In this document: positions 16,626-26,100 of the stretch, piece by piece
Numbering within the stretch: position 1 is the stretch's first letter
Layout: every line of letters starts with the position of its first letter
Source: JAJTHY01 sp964458795
GTDB taxonomy: Bacteria; Pseudomonadota; Alphaproteobacteria; Rickettsiales; Midichloriaceae
Assembly (NCBI GenBank): GCA_964458795.1
Contig: CAYWJW010000005.1
Coordinates: 1-44,612 of the forward strand
DNA: 44,612 nt
Reading direction: 5' to 3'
Program-made: the position numbers and the translations under genes
Notes under the pieces: generated by a model
Database searches by the model: none
What the model saw: only the letters and a program-made list of their open reading frames with translations
Told to the model about the DNA's origin: nothing

Positions 16626-17996
16626 TCATTTATTTCCCGGTAGAGGAGGATAAGGCGCAGAGATCGGCTGGTTTTTTGAGTCTTCAACTATCTCAGTAAA
16701 TTTTTTAGGGTTTGCTTTGCTATCCTTAACTATTTTAGTGAAATTGCCTTTTAAGCTTTCATCCTTTTCTTTCATAAATAATTTAAAATTAGGCGCAGAT
16801 TTATCTATAGTTTCCGACTTTCTCAAATTTCTAGGTTTTTGCAACTCTTCAAGCATATTATATCTTTTGAATTCTTGGGCTTCTTGTATGACTTTACGAT
16901 CAGCCTCAAATTCCTGCGCCTTTTTAATCATAATTGCTTGCGCGGCTTCTTCGCGCAGAATTAGCTCTCTAAATGATTGTGGAGAGTTTGCTTTAAGTGT
17001 AGCGATTTGTTCTTCAGCTCGGCTAGCATCTATGGTAATGCCGCGTTCTGCAAGTATAGCAGCTCTCCATTCAAAGCTTTGTGCATGACTAGTAGCTAAA
17101 ACTAGCTGCTTTTCTTCTAAATATCCTCGCTCTACATCCCTCTTCTCTACGAATAGCCTTATTGTTGCAACATTAGTCAATAAAAATTGATTCATATCAG
17201 TTGCATGTTTTCTTTGAGTTGGGCCTAACAATCCCGCTATTCTAGAGAAACTCATTCGTTTGCTTTCATCCCCTATAAATACAAGTTCGCCATCTACATC
17301 ACCTACAACTTTAAGGTTTAACATATTCACATCTCTAGGACGTATACCTAATTCACCCGCAATAAACTCAACGTTTTCCTGCCATTGTATAACATTGAAT
17401 AGTGCGTCTGATACACCCATCTTACCATTTTCATCCATAAAACCAGTACCTGCGAGGCTAGAGTCAGCATCAGCAACTATCTTTACTTTGCTTAATAACA
17501 GTTCGGTAGCTTTTATTAATTGCTCATCAATCAGCTTAATGCTTTGTGCAAATTTGTTGTCAATCTCTTCAGTAGCTTCAACTGCAGCTAGACTGGGAGG
17601 CATCTCAGTGCTCATGGACGCGGAAGTCTTGAGCGCTGCTATTTCCATTGCTGCACCTAGGCTTGCAAGCATTTTTCTTTCTTGCAACTCATCTTGCTCT
17701 TTTTTAAGCTTCTCAGCGTCAACTGCTTCAAAATAGGCAGCTCGAGCTTGCTCAGCCTCAACTTGTTTGTTTATATCTGCTATAACACCACGCATTAAAT
17801 TAATGCTGGTTACAGCTTTATCTAACTCGCTTAAGAAAATTTCTTTCTGCTGAGGCGGAAGCGAATTAAAATCCAGCGAGAATTTTTGCAATTCTAGATC
17901 AACATTTCGTTCTAACTGCGCTATGTACAAATCTCTATACATATTGAGTGATGAGGCAGGGTTTTGTGCCAAATAGGAATTTAAAGGTTCTCTCAT
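16626..17996 (-). CDS. Unknown helical, charged protein
   Basis: A 456-residue hydrophilic product with no signal peptide or membrane segment and long stretches of heptad-like charged sequence (about residues 75-115 and 340-400), suggesting coiled coils. Near the C-terminus a duplicated unit, NFTKIVKDSKANP then KFTEIVEDSKNQP (about 418-443), precedes a proline-rich end, PYPPLPG. I do not recognise a family. It has its own promoter of the shared type, the same as ppdK and rhuM. The position next to ftsZ is probably not functional, because about 100 nt separate them and the promoter is its own. A secreted effector or cytoskeletal protein is possible but unsupported. Confidence 0.7.
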   Translation of the reverse strand: MREPLNSYLAQNPASSLNMYRDLYIAQLERNVDLELQKFSLDFNSLPPQQKEIFLSELDKAVTSINLMRGVIADINKQVEAEQARAAYFEAVDAEKLKKEQDELQERKMLASLGAAMEIAALKTSASMSTEMPPSLAAVEATEEIDNKFAQSIKLIDEQLIKATELLLSKVKIVADADSSLAGTGFMDENGKMGVSDALFNVIQWQENVEFIAGELGIRPRDVNMLNLKVVGDVDGELVFIGDESKRMSFSRIAGLLGPTQRKHATDMNQFLLTNVATIRLFVEKRDVERGYLEEKQLVLATSHAQSFEWRAAILAERGITIDASRAEEQIATLKANSPQSFRELILREEAAQAIMIKKAQEFEADRKVIQEAQEFKRYNMLEELQKPRNLRKSETIDKSAPNFKLFMKEKDESLKGNFTKIVKDSKANPKKFTEIVEDSKNQPISAPYPPLPGNK

Positions 17997-18030
17997 ATAA
18001 TGCTCAACACTATTTTCATTCTATATATAT

Positions 18031-18079
18031 AGTATATTTGACAAGTGAGAGTAATGGAAGTACCTAAACAAAATATTTT
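18031..18079 (-). promoter_or_regulatory. Shared-type promoter D (gene at 16626-17996)
   Basis: On the minus strand: AAAATATTTT (18079-18070), 8 nt, ACTTCCAT (18061-18054), 17 nt, TATACT (18036-18031). Spacing is identical to promoters A and B although this copy faces the other way. The start codon is about 35 nt downstream of the -10. Confidence 0.65.
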
Positions 18080-18095
18080 TAATGGAAAAATATGA

Positions 18096-18190
18096 TTTGG
18101 ATATTTACGGGTATAAATATGGGTATTGATTAATTTGGATATTTATGGATATAATTGGATATATATGGGTACAAATACGGATATGATATA
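18096..18190. repeat. Degenerate AT-rich tandem repeat at the fic start
   Basis: Units of the form TTTGGATATTTAYGGRTATAA recur at about 18096, 18133 and 18154. The first and third extend to a similar 37-38 nt unit ending in a TTGATTA/ATGATATA segment. In frame the last unit would encode DIYGYKYGYD-type residues just before the chosen Fic start. Copy-number change here would alter the spacing between promoter and start codon, or the N-terminus. Confidence 0.55.
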
Positions 18191-18193
18191 CAA

Positions 18194-19243
18194 ATGTGGG
18201 ATATAAATACAATCGTAATCACTCCCGAAATGTTGGGAATAATAGCAGAGATCGATGAATTTAGAGGGTCTTGGCAGCTTCTTGGTCGGCTAACACCAGA
18301 AAGGCTGCAACAACTCAAGAAGGTTGCAACTATTGAGAGCATTGGCTCGTCAACCCGTATAGAAGGATCTAAGTTATCGGACAAAGAAGTAGAGAAATTA
18401 CTTGCCAATCTTGAAGCTTATGCATTTGTATCAAGAGATGAGCAAGAAGTTGCAGGCTATGCATATGTATGTGAAGAAGTTTTTCAAGGGTTTGAATCAA
18501 TTAACTTTACCGAGAACATAATTAAACAGCTTCATGGGTGGTTATTAAAATTTTCAGATAAAGATCAAAGACATAGAGGGGACTATAAAAAATTGTCTAA
18601 TAATGTTGAAGCATTTGATGAAAACATGAAGAGTTTGGGAGTTGTTTTTGAAACGACTTCTCCCTTTGAAACACCTATGAAAATGCAAGAATTGATTGCT
18701 TGGACAGCCCTACAGCTAGAGCAAAAAACTCTACATCCATTACTTATTATTGGCATGTTTATTGTTGCATTTCTAGCAATCCATCCTTTCCAGGATGGTA
18801 ACGGAAGACTGTCAAGAATCTTAACAACTTTGTTGTTGCTGAAATCTGGCTATCTTTATGTTCCATACAGTTCTTTAGAAAGCATTATTGAACTTAACAA
18901 AGAAAGTTATTATTTGGCCCTTCGGAGAACTCAAGGAAGCCTAAAATCTGACTCTCCTGATTTTGAGCCATGGCTGATATTTTTTCTTCGCGCTCTGCAA
19001 AAACAAAAGCTTCATTTAGAACAGAAGGTTACGCGCGAAAAAGTGCTTTTACTGCAGATTTCTGAGCTAAGCTCTAGGATTATAACTTCCCTACATGAGC
19101 ATGGGAGATTGGGCATAGGAGATATTGAAAAGTTGATAGGGGCTAATCGCAATACTTTAAAGAAGCATTTAGGCGATTTAGTACACTCAGGTAATATACT
19201 GCGTTTTGGCAAAGGCAAAGCAACTTGGTATACGCTACCATGA
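18194..19243 (+). CDS. Fic-domain protein, self-inhibited class (probable AMPylator)
   Basis: Fic enzymes usually transfer AMP to a hydroxyl side chain of a target protein. This one has the complete active-site motif HPFQDGNGRLSR (residues 197-208, counted from the ATG at 18194). An N-terminal inhibitory motif S-x-x-x-E-G (S53 to G58, in SSTRIEG) marks a class II Fic with built-in inhibition. The C-terminal part (about 290-349) resembles a winged helix: HGRLGIGDIEKLIGANRNTL. An ATG at 18155 would add 13 residues encoded by the tandem repeat; I prefer 18194, though neither start has a clear ribosome binding site. It overlaps the glycosyltransferase gene by ATGA. The target is unknown; most such proteins act on bacterial proteins. 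Confidence 0.85.
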   Translation: MWDINTIVITPEMLGIIAEIDEFRGSWQLLGRLTPERLQQLKKVATIESIGSSTRIEGSKLSDKEVEKLLANLEAYAFVSRDEQEVAGYAYVCEEVFQGFESINFTENIIKQLHGWLLKFSDKDQRHRGDYKKLSNNVEAFDENMKSLGVVFETTSPFETPMKMQELIAWTALQLEQKTLHPLLIIGMFIVAFLAIHPFQDGNGRLSRILTTLLLLKSGYLYVPYSSLESIIELNKESYYLALRRTQGSLKSDSPDFEPWLIFFLRALQKQKLHLEQKVTREKVLLLQISELSSRIITSLHEHGRLGIGDIEKLIGANRNTLKKHLGDLVHSGNILRFGKGKATWYTLP

Positions 19244-20457
19244 AAATCATCCTTATAAATCATTACGCTGGCAGTCAGGAAATGGGCATGGAGTTTAGGC
19301 CATACTATCTGGCTTGTGAGTGGCGCAAGCTTGGACATGATGTTCAAATAATTGCAGGCAGCTATTCGCATTTGCGGCAGAAACAGCCGAAAGCTACTGG
19401 ATGGCACAAAGTTAATGGGATCGATTATTTATGGCTTTGGGTGAATAGATACTCAGGCAATGGAGTCATGCGATTTATTAGCATGATAGTATTCACTCTC
19501 CAACTCCTTATCAGAGCACCAATACTTGCGCTCTCCAAGAAGCCTGATGCAGTTATCGCTTCATCCACATACCCGCTAGATATCTTTCCATCTTATATAA
19601 TAGCCAGGCTTGCACGCGCTAAACTGATTTTTGAAATCCATGATCTATGGCCGTTAAGCCCTATGGAGTTAGGTGGTATGAGCAAATGGAATCCTTTTAT
19701 TATGATTATGCGCTTTGCTGAATGGTTTGCGTATAAATTTTCAGATAAAATTGTTTCAATTTTGCCGTGCGCCTACGAGCATGTGGCTTTGGATGGAGTA
19801 AAGAAAGAGGACTTTCTTCATGTGCCAAATGGTGTTGCCATTGAGTCCGCACAACCCAAGGCTCGCAAATCGCATAGGATCTTTACTTTGCTTTCTGAGA
19901 TTAGAGCCAAGGGACACAGCATTATTGCATATGCAGGCTCGATCGGTGTCGCCAATAATATAGATAACCTGGTGAATGCCGCACTACTGCTTAAAGATGA
20001 CCCAATATCTTTTGTGATTATTGGTGAAGGACCCAAGCGGGAAGGATTGGAAGCTTTTGCACATAAACATGGCTTGAGCAATGTTTTATTTACAGGAAAA
20101 ATTGAAAAAGACCTTATTAGTGGGGTGTTGCAGAAGGTGGATTTTGTTTACTTAGGGCTGCATAAGCGAAAGCTGTATAGATTTGGCACTAGCCAGAACA
20201 AAATATATGATTATATGTTGGCAGCGAAGCCGATTATCCAGGCGATGGAGGCTGGAAATGACCCTGTAGCTGAGGCAAAATGCGGGTTTAGCGTAGCGGC
20301 AGAAGACCCAAAGGTTTTAGCTGCAGCCATCAAAGAGGCTACTCACATCTCTAAGAAAGAATTAACTCAGATGGGCACGCGCGGCAGAGACTATGTGCTT
20401 AAGCACCATAACTATAAAATGCTTGCTAAGAAGTTTGTGGATTTTATACTGACTTAG
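19240..20457 (+). CDS. Glycosyltransferase family 4, WbuB-like
   Basis: A GT-B fold sugar transferase of 405 residues that likely adds a sugar to a surface polysaccharide or lipid-linked glycan. The start MKIILINHYAGS and the block MEFRPYYLACEWRKLGHDV are typical of WbuB-type enzymes. EIHDLWPLSP and YAGSIGVANNIDNLV, then VIIGEGPKREGL and NKIYDYMLAAKPII, form the nucleotide-sugar site of GT4. I chose the ATG at 19240, which overlaps the fic stop (ATGA), rather than an upstream in-frame codon at 19225. Translational coupling to fic is likely, but a functional link is not obvious. No other polysaccharide genes are nearby. Confidence 0.82.
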   Translation: MKIILINHYAGSQEMGMEFRPYYLACEWRKLGHDVQIIAGSYSHLRQKQPKATGWHKVNGIDYLWLWVNRYSGNGVMRFISMIVFTLQLLIRAPILALSKKPDAVIASSTYPLDIFPSYIIARLARAKLIFEIHDLWPLSPMELGGMSKWNPFIMIMRFAEWFAYKFSDKIVSILPCAYEHVALDGVKKEDFLHVPNGVAIESAQPKARKSHRIFTLLSEIRAKGHSIIAYAGSIGVANNIDNLVNAALLLKDDPISFVIIGEGPKREGLEAFAHKHGLSNVLFTGKIEKDLISGVLQKVDFVYLGLHKRKLYRFGTSQNKIYDYMLAAKPIIQAMEAGNDPVAEAKCGFSVAAEDPKVLAAAIKEATHISKKELTQMGTRGRDYVLKHHNYKMLAKKFVDFILT

Positions 20458-20475
20458 CTATAGTTGATGTTCAGA

Positions 20476-21261
20476 CTAGCTCGCATGGAATTCGCACAAA
20501 AGCGGCGCATGGTCTGAAGGTTTCTCCAAAGAACGGTATTGTTTCAAAATCTTGGAGTCAAAGAGTTTATCAGTGGCTTCTGGAGAAAGGAGCATATGGT
20601 CAATGCGCATACCTTCATTTCCAGAGAGGCTGCGTCCACGATAGTCCCACCAACTGAATTCTTGAGTATCTGGGTGCTTTATTCTGAATGAATCATAGAA
20701 ACCATCACTTAAGATAGAGCGCAAAAGCTTGCGCTCCTCAATGTTGAAGCCTATGGCACCATCAAGCTTTTTGGGGTCATATACATCTATGTCTTCAGGC
20801 GCTACATTATAATCTCCCCCGATTATAAAAACTTCTTCAAATTTTTTGATTTCTTTTAGATGTGATCTTAATGCCTTCATAAAGGCGAGTTTATAGGTGA
20901 ATTTATCCGAGCCAACTTCTTGTCCATTAGGCACATATACCGATGCGAGGCGCATAGTAAGGCCTTTTATAGTGGTTACGCATTCGATGTAGCGTGCTTG
21001 CTCATCTTCAAAACCGGGGATTCCACGAGTTATGTCTTCTATAGGAGACTTAGACAGGATGGCCACACCATTAAAGGTTTTTTGGCCATGTAACGCAATG
21101 TTATACCCAAGCGATTCAAGTTCCATAAGTGGGAAATTATCGTTAGTGCACTTGGTTTCTTGGAAGAGCAGAGCATCAGGAGAATGGTCAGCAATTACTT
21201 GCTCCAAGATCGGCATTCTTGGCTTTATCGAGTTGAGATTCCAGTTAATAATCTTGATCAT
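20476..21261 (-). CDS. xth: Exodeoxyribonuclease III (AP endonuclease)
   Basis: DNA-repair nuclease that cuts at abasic sites and trims 3' ends. The 261-residue protein has INWNLNSIKPR at the start, LLFQETKC with the metal-binding Glu, IIGGDYNVAPEDIDVYDP, FSWWDYRGRS, RIDHMLLS and the C-terminal SDHAPLLCEF with the catalytic Asp-His pair. Length is normal for the Xth family. It converges with the glycosyltransferase gene and diverges from yajC. Confidence 0.94.
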   Translation of the reverse strand: MIKIINWNLNSIKPRMPILEQVIADHSPDALLFQETKCTNDNFPLMELESLGYNIALHGQKTFNGVAILSKSPIEDITRGIPGFEDEQARYIECVTTIKGLTMRLASVYVPNGQEVGSDKFTYKLAFMKALRSHLKEIKKFEEVFIIGGDYNVAPEDIDVYDPKKLDGAIGFNIEERKLLRSILSDGFYDSFRIKHPDTQEFSWWDYRGRSLSGNEGMRIDHMLLSPEATDKLFDSKILKQYRSLEKPSDHAPLLCEFHAS

Positions 21262-21283
21262 GCTATTTAATGTTATCTTAGTG

Positions 21284-21312
21284 TTGATCTAGATTACTAT
21301 CTTGGCTATACT
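21284..21312 (+). promoter_or_regulatory. Sigma-70-type promoter for yajC-fdx-nuoAB
   Basis: TTGATC (21284-21289), a 17-nt spacer and TATACT (21307-21312) lie about 30 nt before the yajC ATG. This is close to the vegetative consensus and lacks the AAAATATTTT/ACTTCCAT elements of the shared promoter type. Confidence 0.6.
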
Positions 21313-21341
21313 TTGCCAATGAAAACTAATCATTATTTATC

Positions 21342-21731
21342 ATGTTAGAATTAATAAACAGTGCGTTCGCGCAAGAAGCAGTGCAAGCTGCAGCCAAACA
21401 ACCATCTCCTTGGACAAGTATGATTCCACTTGTGCTAATCATGGTGGTTTTTTACTTTTTGCTTATCCGTCCTCAACAGAAAAAGATTAAAGAACATCAA
21501 CTTATGGTTAAAGCCGTTGGCAAAGGTGACGAAGTAGTTACCACTGGTGGCATCTTTGGTGAGATAGTTAAAGTGGAAGAAGAGCTTGGTATCATCCATT
21601 TGAAAGTCGCGGACAATGTTCAGATTCGAGTTCGTAGGGATATGGTTTCCGAAGTGACAAAGTCAACAAGGGTGCCTGTTGCTAAAGTTGAAGCTGTAAT
21701 ACCCAAGAAAGCTAAAGGCAAAAAGAAGTAA
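21342..21731 (+). CDS. yajC: Preprotein translocase accessory subunit YajC
   Basis: A small inner-membrane protein that associates with SecDF-YidC and the SecYEG channel. The 129-residue product has one membrane segment (about 27-44, MIPLVLIMVVFYFLLI) followed by RPQQKKIKEHQ, then VGKGDEVVTTGGIFGEI, all family hallmarks, and a Lys-rich tail. It leads a tight cluster; the fdx ATG immediately follows its stop codon. secD, its usual neighbour, is not in the window. Confidence 0.95.
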   Translation: MLELINSAFAQEAVQAAAKQPSPWTSMIPLVLIMVVFYFLLIRPQQKKIKEHQLMVKAVGKGDEVVTTGGIFGEIVKVEEELGIIHLKVADNVQIRVRRDMVSEVTKSTRVPVAKVEAVIPKKAKGKKK

Positions 21732-22076
21732 ATGAGCATGGACAGGGTTAAAGTAGTCTTTGTAAATCAAGCAGGTGATAAACTTGAGGTGGAAGTGCCT
21801 GCGGGCATTTCTTTGCTCGAGGCTGCACATATGAACAAGGTCGCACTTGAGGGGGCCTGTGAAGGCTCTCTTGCGTGCTCCACATGCCATGTGGTAGTTG
21901 ACCCTGCATTTTACGATAGACTACCATCTGCTTCTGAAGATGAAGAAGATATGCTTGACCTTGCTTTTGGACTAACGCATACTTCAAGGCTAGGGTGTCA
22001 GATTATCCTAGGACCATCGCTTGATGGGATTACGGTTACGCTCCCAGCCGCAACTAGAAACTTAATGATCAAATAG
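21732..22076 (+). CDS. fdx: 2Fe-2S ferredoxin, adrenodoxin/ISC type
   Basis: An electron carrier of 114 residues, probably serving iron-sulfur cluster assembly or an oxygenase. The four cluster ligands are C43, C49, C52 (in ACEGSLACSTCHV) and C89 (RLGCQ), the spacing of vertebrate-type ferredoxins. The block DEEDMLDLAFGLTHTSRLGC is typical of ISC Fdx. In many proteobacteria this gene sits with hscBA; here it lies between yajC and nuoA. A second Met at codon 3 is an alternative start. Confidence 0.92.
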   Translation: MSMDRVKVVFVNQAGDKLEVEVPAGISLLEAAHMNKVALEGACEGSLACSTCHVVVDPAFYDRLPSASEDEEDMLDLAFGLTHTSRLGCQIILGPSLDGITVTLPAATRNLMIK

Positions 22077-22079
22077 CGT

Positions 22080-22448
22080 ATGGTAGAAAACTTACTTATA
22101 AATTATCTCCCAATTATTATATTTATCATCATAGCATCTGCTCTTGCGGTGATTCTAATTGGTATTCCATTTATAGTAGCTCGTGTTCGGGGTGATAAGG
22201 AAAAGGTATCGGCCTATGAATGCGGATTTGAGGCATTTGACGATGCAAGAATGCCTTTTGATGTTAGGTTTTATCTTATCTCAATCCTATTCATAATCTT
22301 CGATCTTGAGATAGCATTCTTGTTCCCATGGGCCATTGTGCTTAAATCTTTGCCTGAGGTGGGATTTTGGTCGATGATGCTCTTCCTGTTTGTACTTACT
22401 GTAGGGTTTATCTACGAATGGCGTCGTGGCGCGCTTAACTGGAAATAG
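22080..22448 (+). CDS. nuoA: NADH-quinone oxidoreductase subunit A
   Basis: Membrane subunit of complex I (ND3 homologue), 122 residues with three predicted helices. The family blocks YECGFEAFDDARMPFDVRFY and ILFIIFDLEIAFLFPWA are clear. It starts 3 nt after fdx and precedes nuoB by 8 nt. Confidence 0.95.
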   Translation: MVENLLINYLPIIIFIIIASALAVILIGIPFIVARVRGDKEKVSAYECGFEAFDDARMPFDVRFYLISILFIIFDLEIAFLFPWAIVLKSLPEVGFWSMMLFLFVLTVGFIYEWRRGALNWK

Positions 22449-22456
22449 TTTGGATT

Positions 22457-22999
22457 ATGTCAGAGAATAACATTTATAATATTGAAAAAACTAAAGTTGG
22501 TGATCAAGATGCTCTCCTAAATGATATGGGAGAAGAACTCAACAATCGCGGTTATGTACTGGCAAAGCTTGATGATTTGGCCAGCTGGGCAAGATCCGGC
22601 TCATTATGGCCCATGACCTTTGGCCTCGCCTGTTGCGCCGTTGAAATGATGCACACAGCTGCTAGCCGCTATGACTTAGATCGTTTCGGCGCAGTATTCC
22701 GCGCGAGCCCGAGGCAGGCAGACGTGATGATCGTAGCTGGGACTTTGACCAATAAAATGGCACCAGCATTGCGTAAAGTATATGACCAAATGCCCGAACC
22801 TAGATACGTAATCTCCATGGGCAGCTGTGCTAATGGTGGCGGATACTATCACTATTCTTACTCAGTGGTGAGAGGATGTGATCGTATCGTCCCAGTTGAT
22901 ATATACGTCCCAGGTTGCCCCCCAACTGCAGAAGCTTTACTTTACGGTGTACTGCAGTTAATAAATAAGATAAAGCGTAAGGGTAAGCTGTTTTACTAG
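22457..22999 (+). CDS. nuoB: NADH-quinone oxidoreductase subunit B
   Basis: Peripheral complex I subunit carrying the N2 4Fe-4S cluster. Ligands C59 and C60 (GLACCAVEM), C124 (MGSCANGGG) and C154 (VPGCPPTAEA) are all present in the 180 residues, and the protein is a normal length. nuoC, which usually follows, is missing here; a candidate effector gene comes next after about 110 nt. The nuo genes are therefore split between this site and nuoJ-M about 12 kb upstream. Confidence 0.96.
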   Translation: MSENNIYNIEKTKVGDQDALLNDMGEELNNRGYVLAKLDDLASWARSGSLWPMTFGLACCAVEMMHTAASRYDLDRFGAVFRASPRQADVMIVAGTLTNKMAPALRKVYDQMPEPRYVISMGSCANGGGYYHYSYSVVRGCDRIVPVDIYVPGCPPTAEALLYGVLQLINKIKRKGKLFY

Positions 23000-23110
23000 C
23001 TGGATAGAATATTATAGTCGAGTTCAAGAAATATTCTTTTTTGTGGAATACCAATACAAAAAAGCGTATAATGCTTGCTAACTTTATATTTTATTTGGAG
23101 TTAGGCATTT

Positions 23111-26100
23111 ATGCGTAGTAGTGATAGTGTTATTCTTAAGCGTTTTGAACAAGCTTTGCGGGCTTCTTATAAAAAATTAACTCTTCCATATGAAGAGACG
23201 GGCAAGACATTTTTCCCAGTATTGTATTCAAGAGCCAAACAAATATGTAGTAGTAGCATAGATAACTATGGTAACTACGAAGCCAGTGAAAAACAGGCTG
23301 GAGATGAGCAAATTGTATACAGGTCTAACCATGGCTTAGCGCACACGGCAAGAACAATGATTCTCGTACCTCATGTTTTAGCTTTCCATATTAAACATGC
23401 AAAACCAGAGATCCAAGAATATCTACTAGATAAAACTAGTACTTTAGAGCGTGCTATAAACTTCATTATGAAACTGCAAATAGCAATGGCTTTCTATGTA
23501 TCAGGAAGAGAAGGTGAAGACGGGTTTGGTACAGATAAATATAATGAGTATCGCAGGAAGTCTAAAGAATATTTTTTAGATTATGTCGGCGGCAAGGAAT
23601 CTATTGAAAAGCTGTTTGAAACTCCCGAAGAAATTGAGCTTTATGGAGATTGCATTGAATTTCCATATATTAAGCCTGATGATTTTGATACTTTGGGTGA
23701 AGATAGGTTGGCGCTCAAAGCTATATTATACGGTGCACATTGTGCTGATTTAGTGAGAGTATGGAGTCCAAAAAACATTGCAACTGTGGCAGTATATGAT
23801 TTATTAAAAGCCGTACCTGATGAATATAAAGAGTCACTCAAAGGTGAAGCTTTCGGAATTTTTCAAATTGCATCAACTCTGTGTAGAGAAATGGGAGATT
23901 CTTTGCACACCGACTTTAAATATAACTCGTCTGGGTTGCTTGAACCTTGCAAGCCGGAAAATGTTACACGTAGTAATTTGTATGTGACAAATTTCCCTAA
24001 AACCGATCTAGTAAAGTTCATGAAGTATTCAACTATCCCTGGTAAATCTGTGGATTTAAGTTGGACAACTATACCTCATGATACGATTCTTCATAAGCTT
24101 ATATTAGGGGCAAAAATTGAAGCCGAAGAAACAAGGCCGGTTAGGCAAGCTTTAACCTATTCTTATACCAACTTCTTGAATGCTCCATTTAACTCATCCA
24201 CCAAAAGGTGGCCTGCACTGTATAGGAAAAATGGAACAATACAATATGATGAACTCTATGATAACACAATTCAACCCTCAGATATTGTACATAGACCTAA
24301 CCATGGCCTAGCTTATACATCAAGAATAGTGAGCATGGTACCCTATGTTGTTGCCTTTCACCTTAAACATGCGCGCACGGAGATCAAAAATTATCTACTT
24401 AAGCAAACTACAGATAATTATGAAACTAGAAAATTTATTGCTAAATTAAAAATAGCAATGGTCTTCTACGCATCGGGAAGAGCAGGAGAGGAGAAGTTTG
24501 GTACTAATGAATACCTACTCGCTCGCAAGAAGTCTCGCGAGCATTTCGCAGAATACGTCAAGAGCGATTCAAGTTTACTTCAGCTGTTTAAGAATGAAGA
24601 AGAGTTCAATCTTTATGGTGAGTGTCTTGAAAATTCATACATATATCTAAAAGAGTGGGATTCTCCTTATGATGATGCTAAGATGGCGCTTAAGGCCATA
24701 ATGTACGGAGCGCATTGCATTGATTTAGTTAGGATATGGGATCCACAAAGAATTAAAGATGAGACAGTATGTGATTTTCTAACAGCTGTACCTAAGAAGG
24801 AAGAAAAGGCACTTAGAAGTGAAGCTTTTGCAATTTTTGAACGAGCAGCGCATTTATGCTTAGCTATGGGAGATTCTTTAAAAACTCACTTTGCCACTAA
24901 CTCAAACGGTACCTTAAGTGCTGTGAGTCCAAATGGTACGAACAATGATAGGAAGACTGCTTATAAAAATAACCTGGAACTCTTCATGAAGCATTCATAT
25001 GAGGCTTCAAAGTGTCAAGAAACATGCGCTTCCATATTAAAAGATGATGTTTGTAGTATGATAAATAAGGCAAGAGGCGAAGAAAAAAGAGAAAAGTCAC
25101 TAGCAAAACCAATCTTAGAGCCTGCAGAGGTAAAAATACAAGAAGATAAGATTTTTGCCTATTCCCTACATGCTTTGCAAGTCTCTAATAGTATGTATTT
25201 GGGTACGCCGTACACACATATGAATGCTAAAATTTTTCCGGTGTTGTATAAAAGAAACGGAAAAATATGTAGCGCCCCTTATGATAACCATAAGTCTGAA
25301 GTACAGAACAGCGATGAGCAAATTGTGTATAGGTCCAATCATGGATTAGCTCATACAGCAAGAGCAATGAGCGTAGTTCCTTATGTTATCGCTTTAAATA
25401 TGAAGTATGCACGGGAAGAAGTTAGAAAATACTTACAAACCCAAACTGCTTCCTGGGAAGATAGCCAAAAATTCATTATCAAATTGCAAATAGCAATGGC
25501 TTTCTATGTATCGGGAAGACGGGGAGAACAGGGATTTAAGGATCCACTATATACACAATATCGTGTGGACTCCAAAAAATATTTTCTTGATTATGTTAAT
25601 AAGAATGAAGCTGTAAAATCACTGTTTAAAGAGGGTGAGATTGAGCTTTATGGCAATTGTCTTGAGCACTCATACATACTTGATGAAGACTGGGCTAGAC
25701 TTCCTGCCGAGGCCATGGCGCTTAAAGCCATAATGTATGGAGCACATTGTGTTGATTTGGTGCGACAGTGGGATCCATACAAAAAGCCGCCTAGACCAGA
25801 CGGAAGGGTGATAGCTTCAATTAAAGAAGATACGCTTTATGATTTACTTAGGGCTGTACCAAAGGAGAGGCATGCTGAAGCAACAAATGAAGGTTACGCA
25901 ATTTTCCAACAAGCAGCAATTCTGTGCAGATCAATGGGCGATTCTTTGAAAGCAGACTTTAAACTTAGCATCCATGGGTTGCTTACACCTTGCGACCCAG
26001 AAGCTCTTACACATAGCGCTTTGTATAACACACCAGTTCCAAAAACCAATCTGGAAAAGTTCTTAATGTATTCAACAGATGTCCAGAAATGCCTGGAGCA

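Noticed and set aside
23037..23063. TTTTTTGT/ACAAAAAA inverted repeat after nuoB as a terminator
   Set aside because: The stem is all A/T apart from one G-C pair at its loop end and has the T run on the wrong side for nuoB; it could not be relied on as a terminator.
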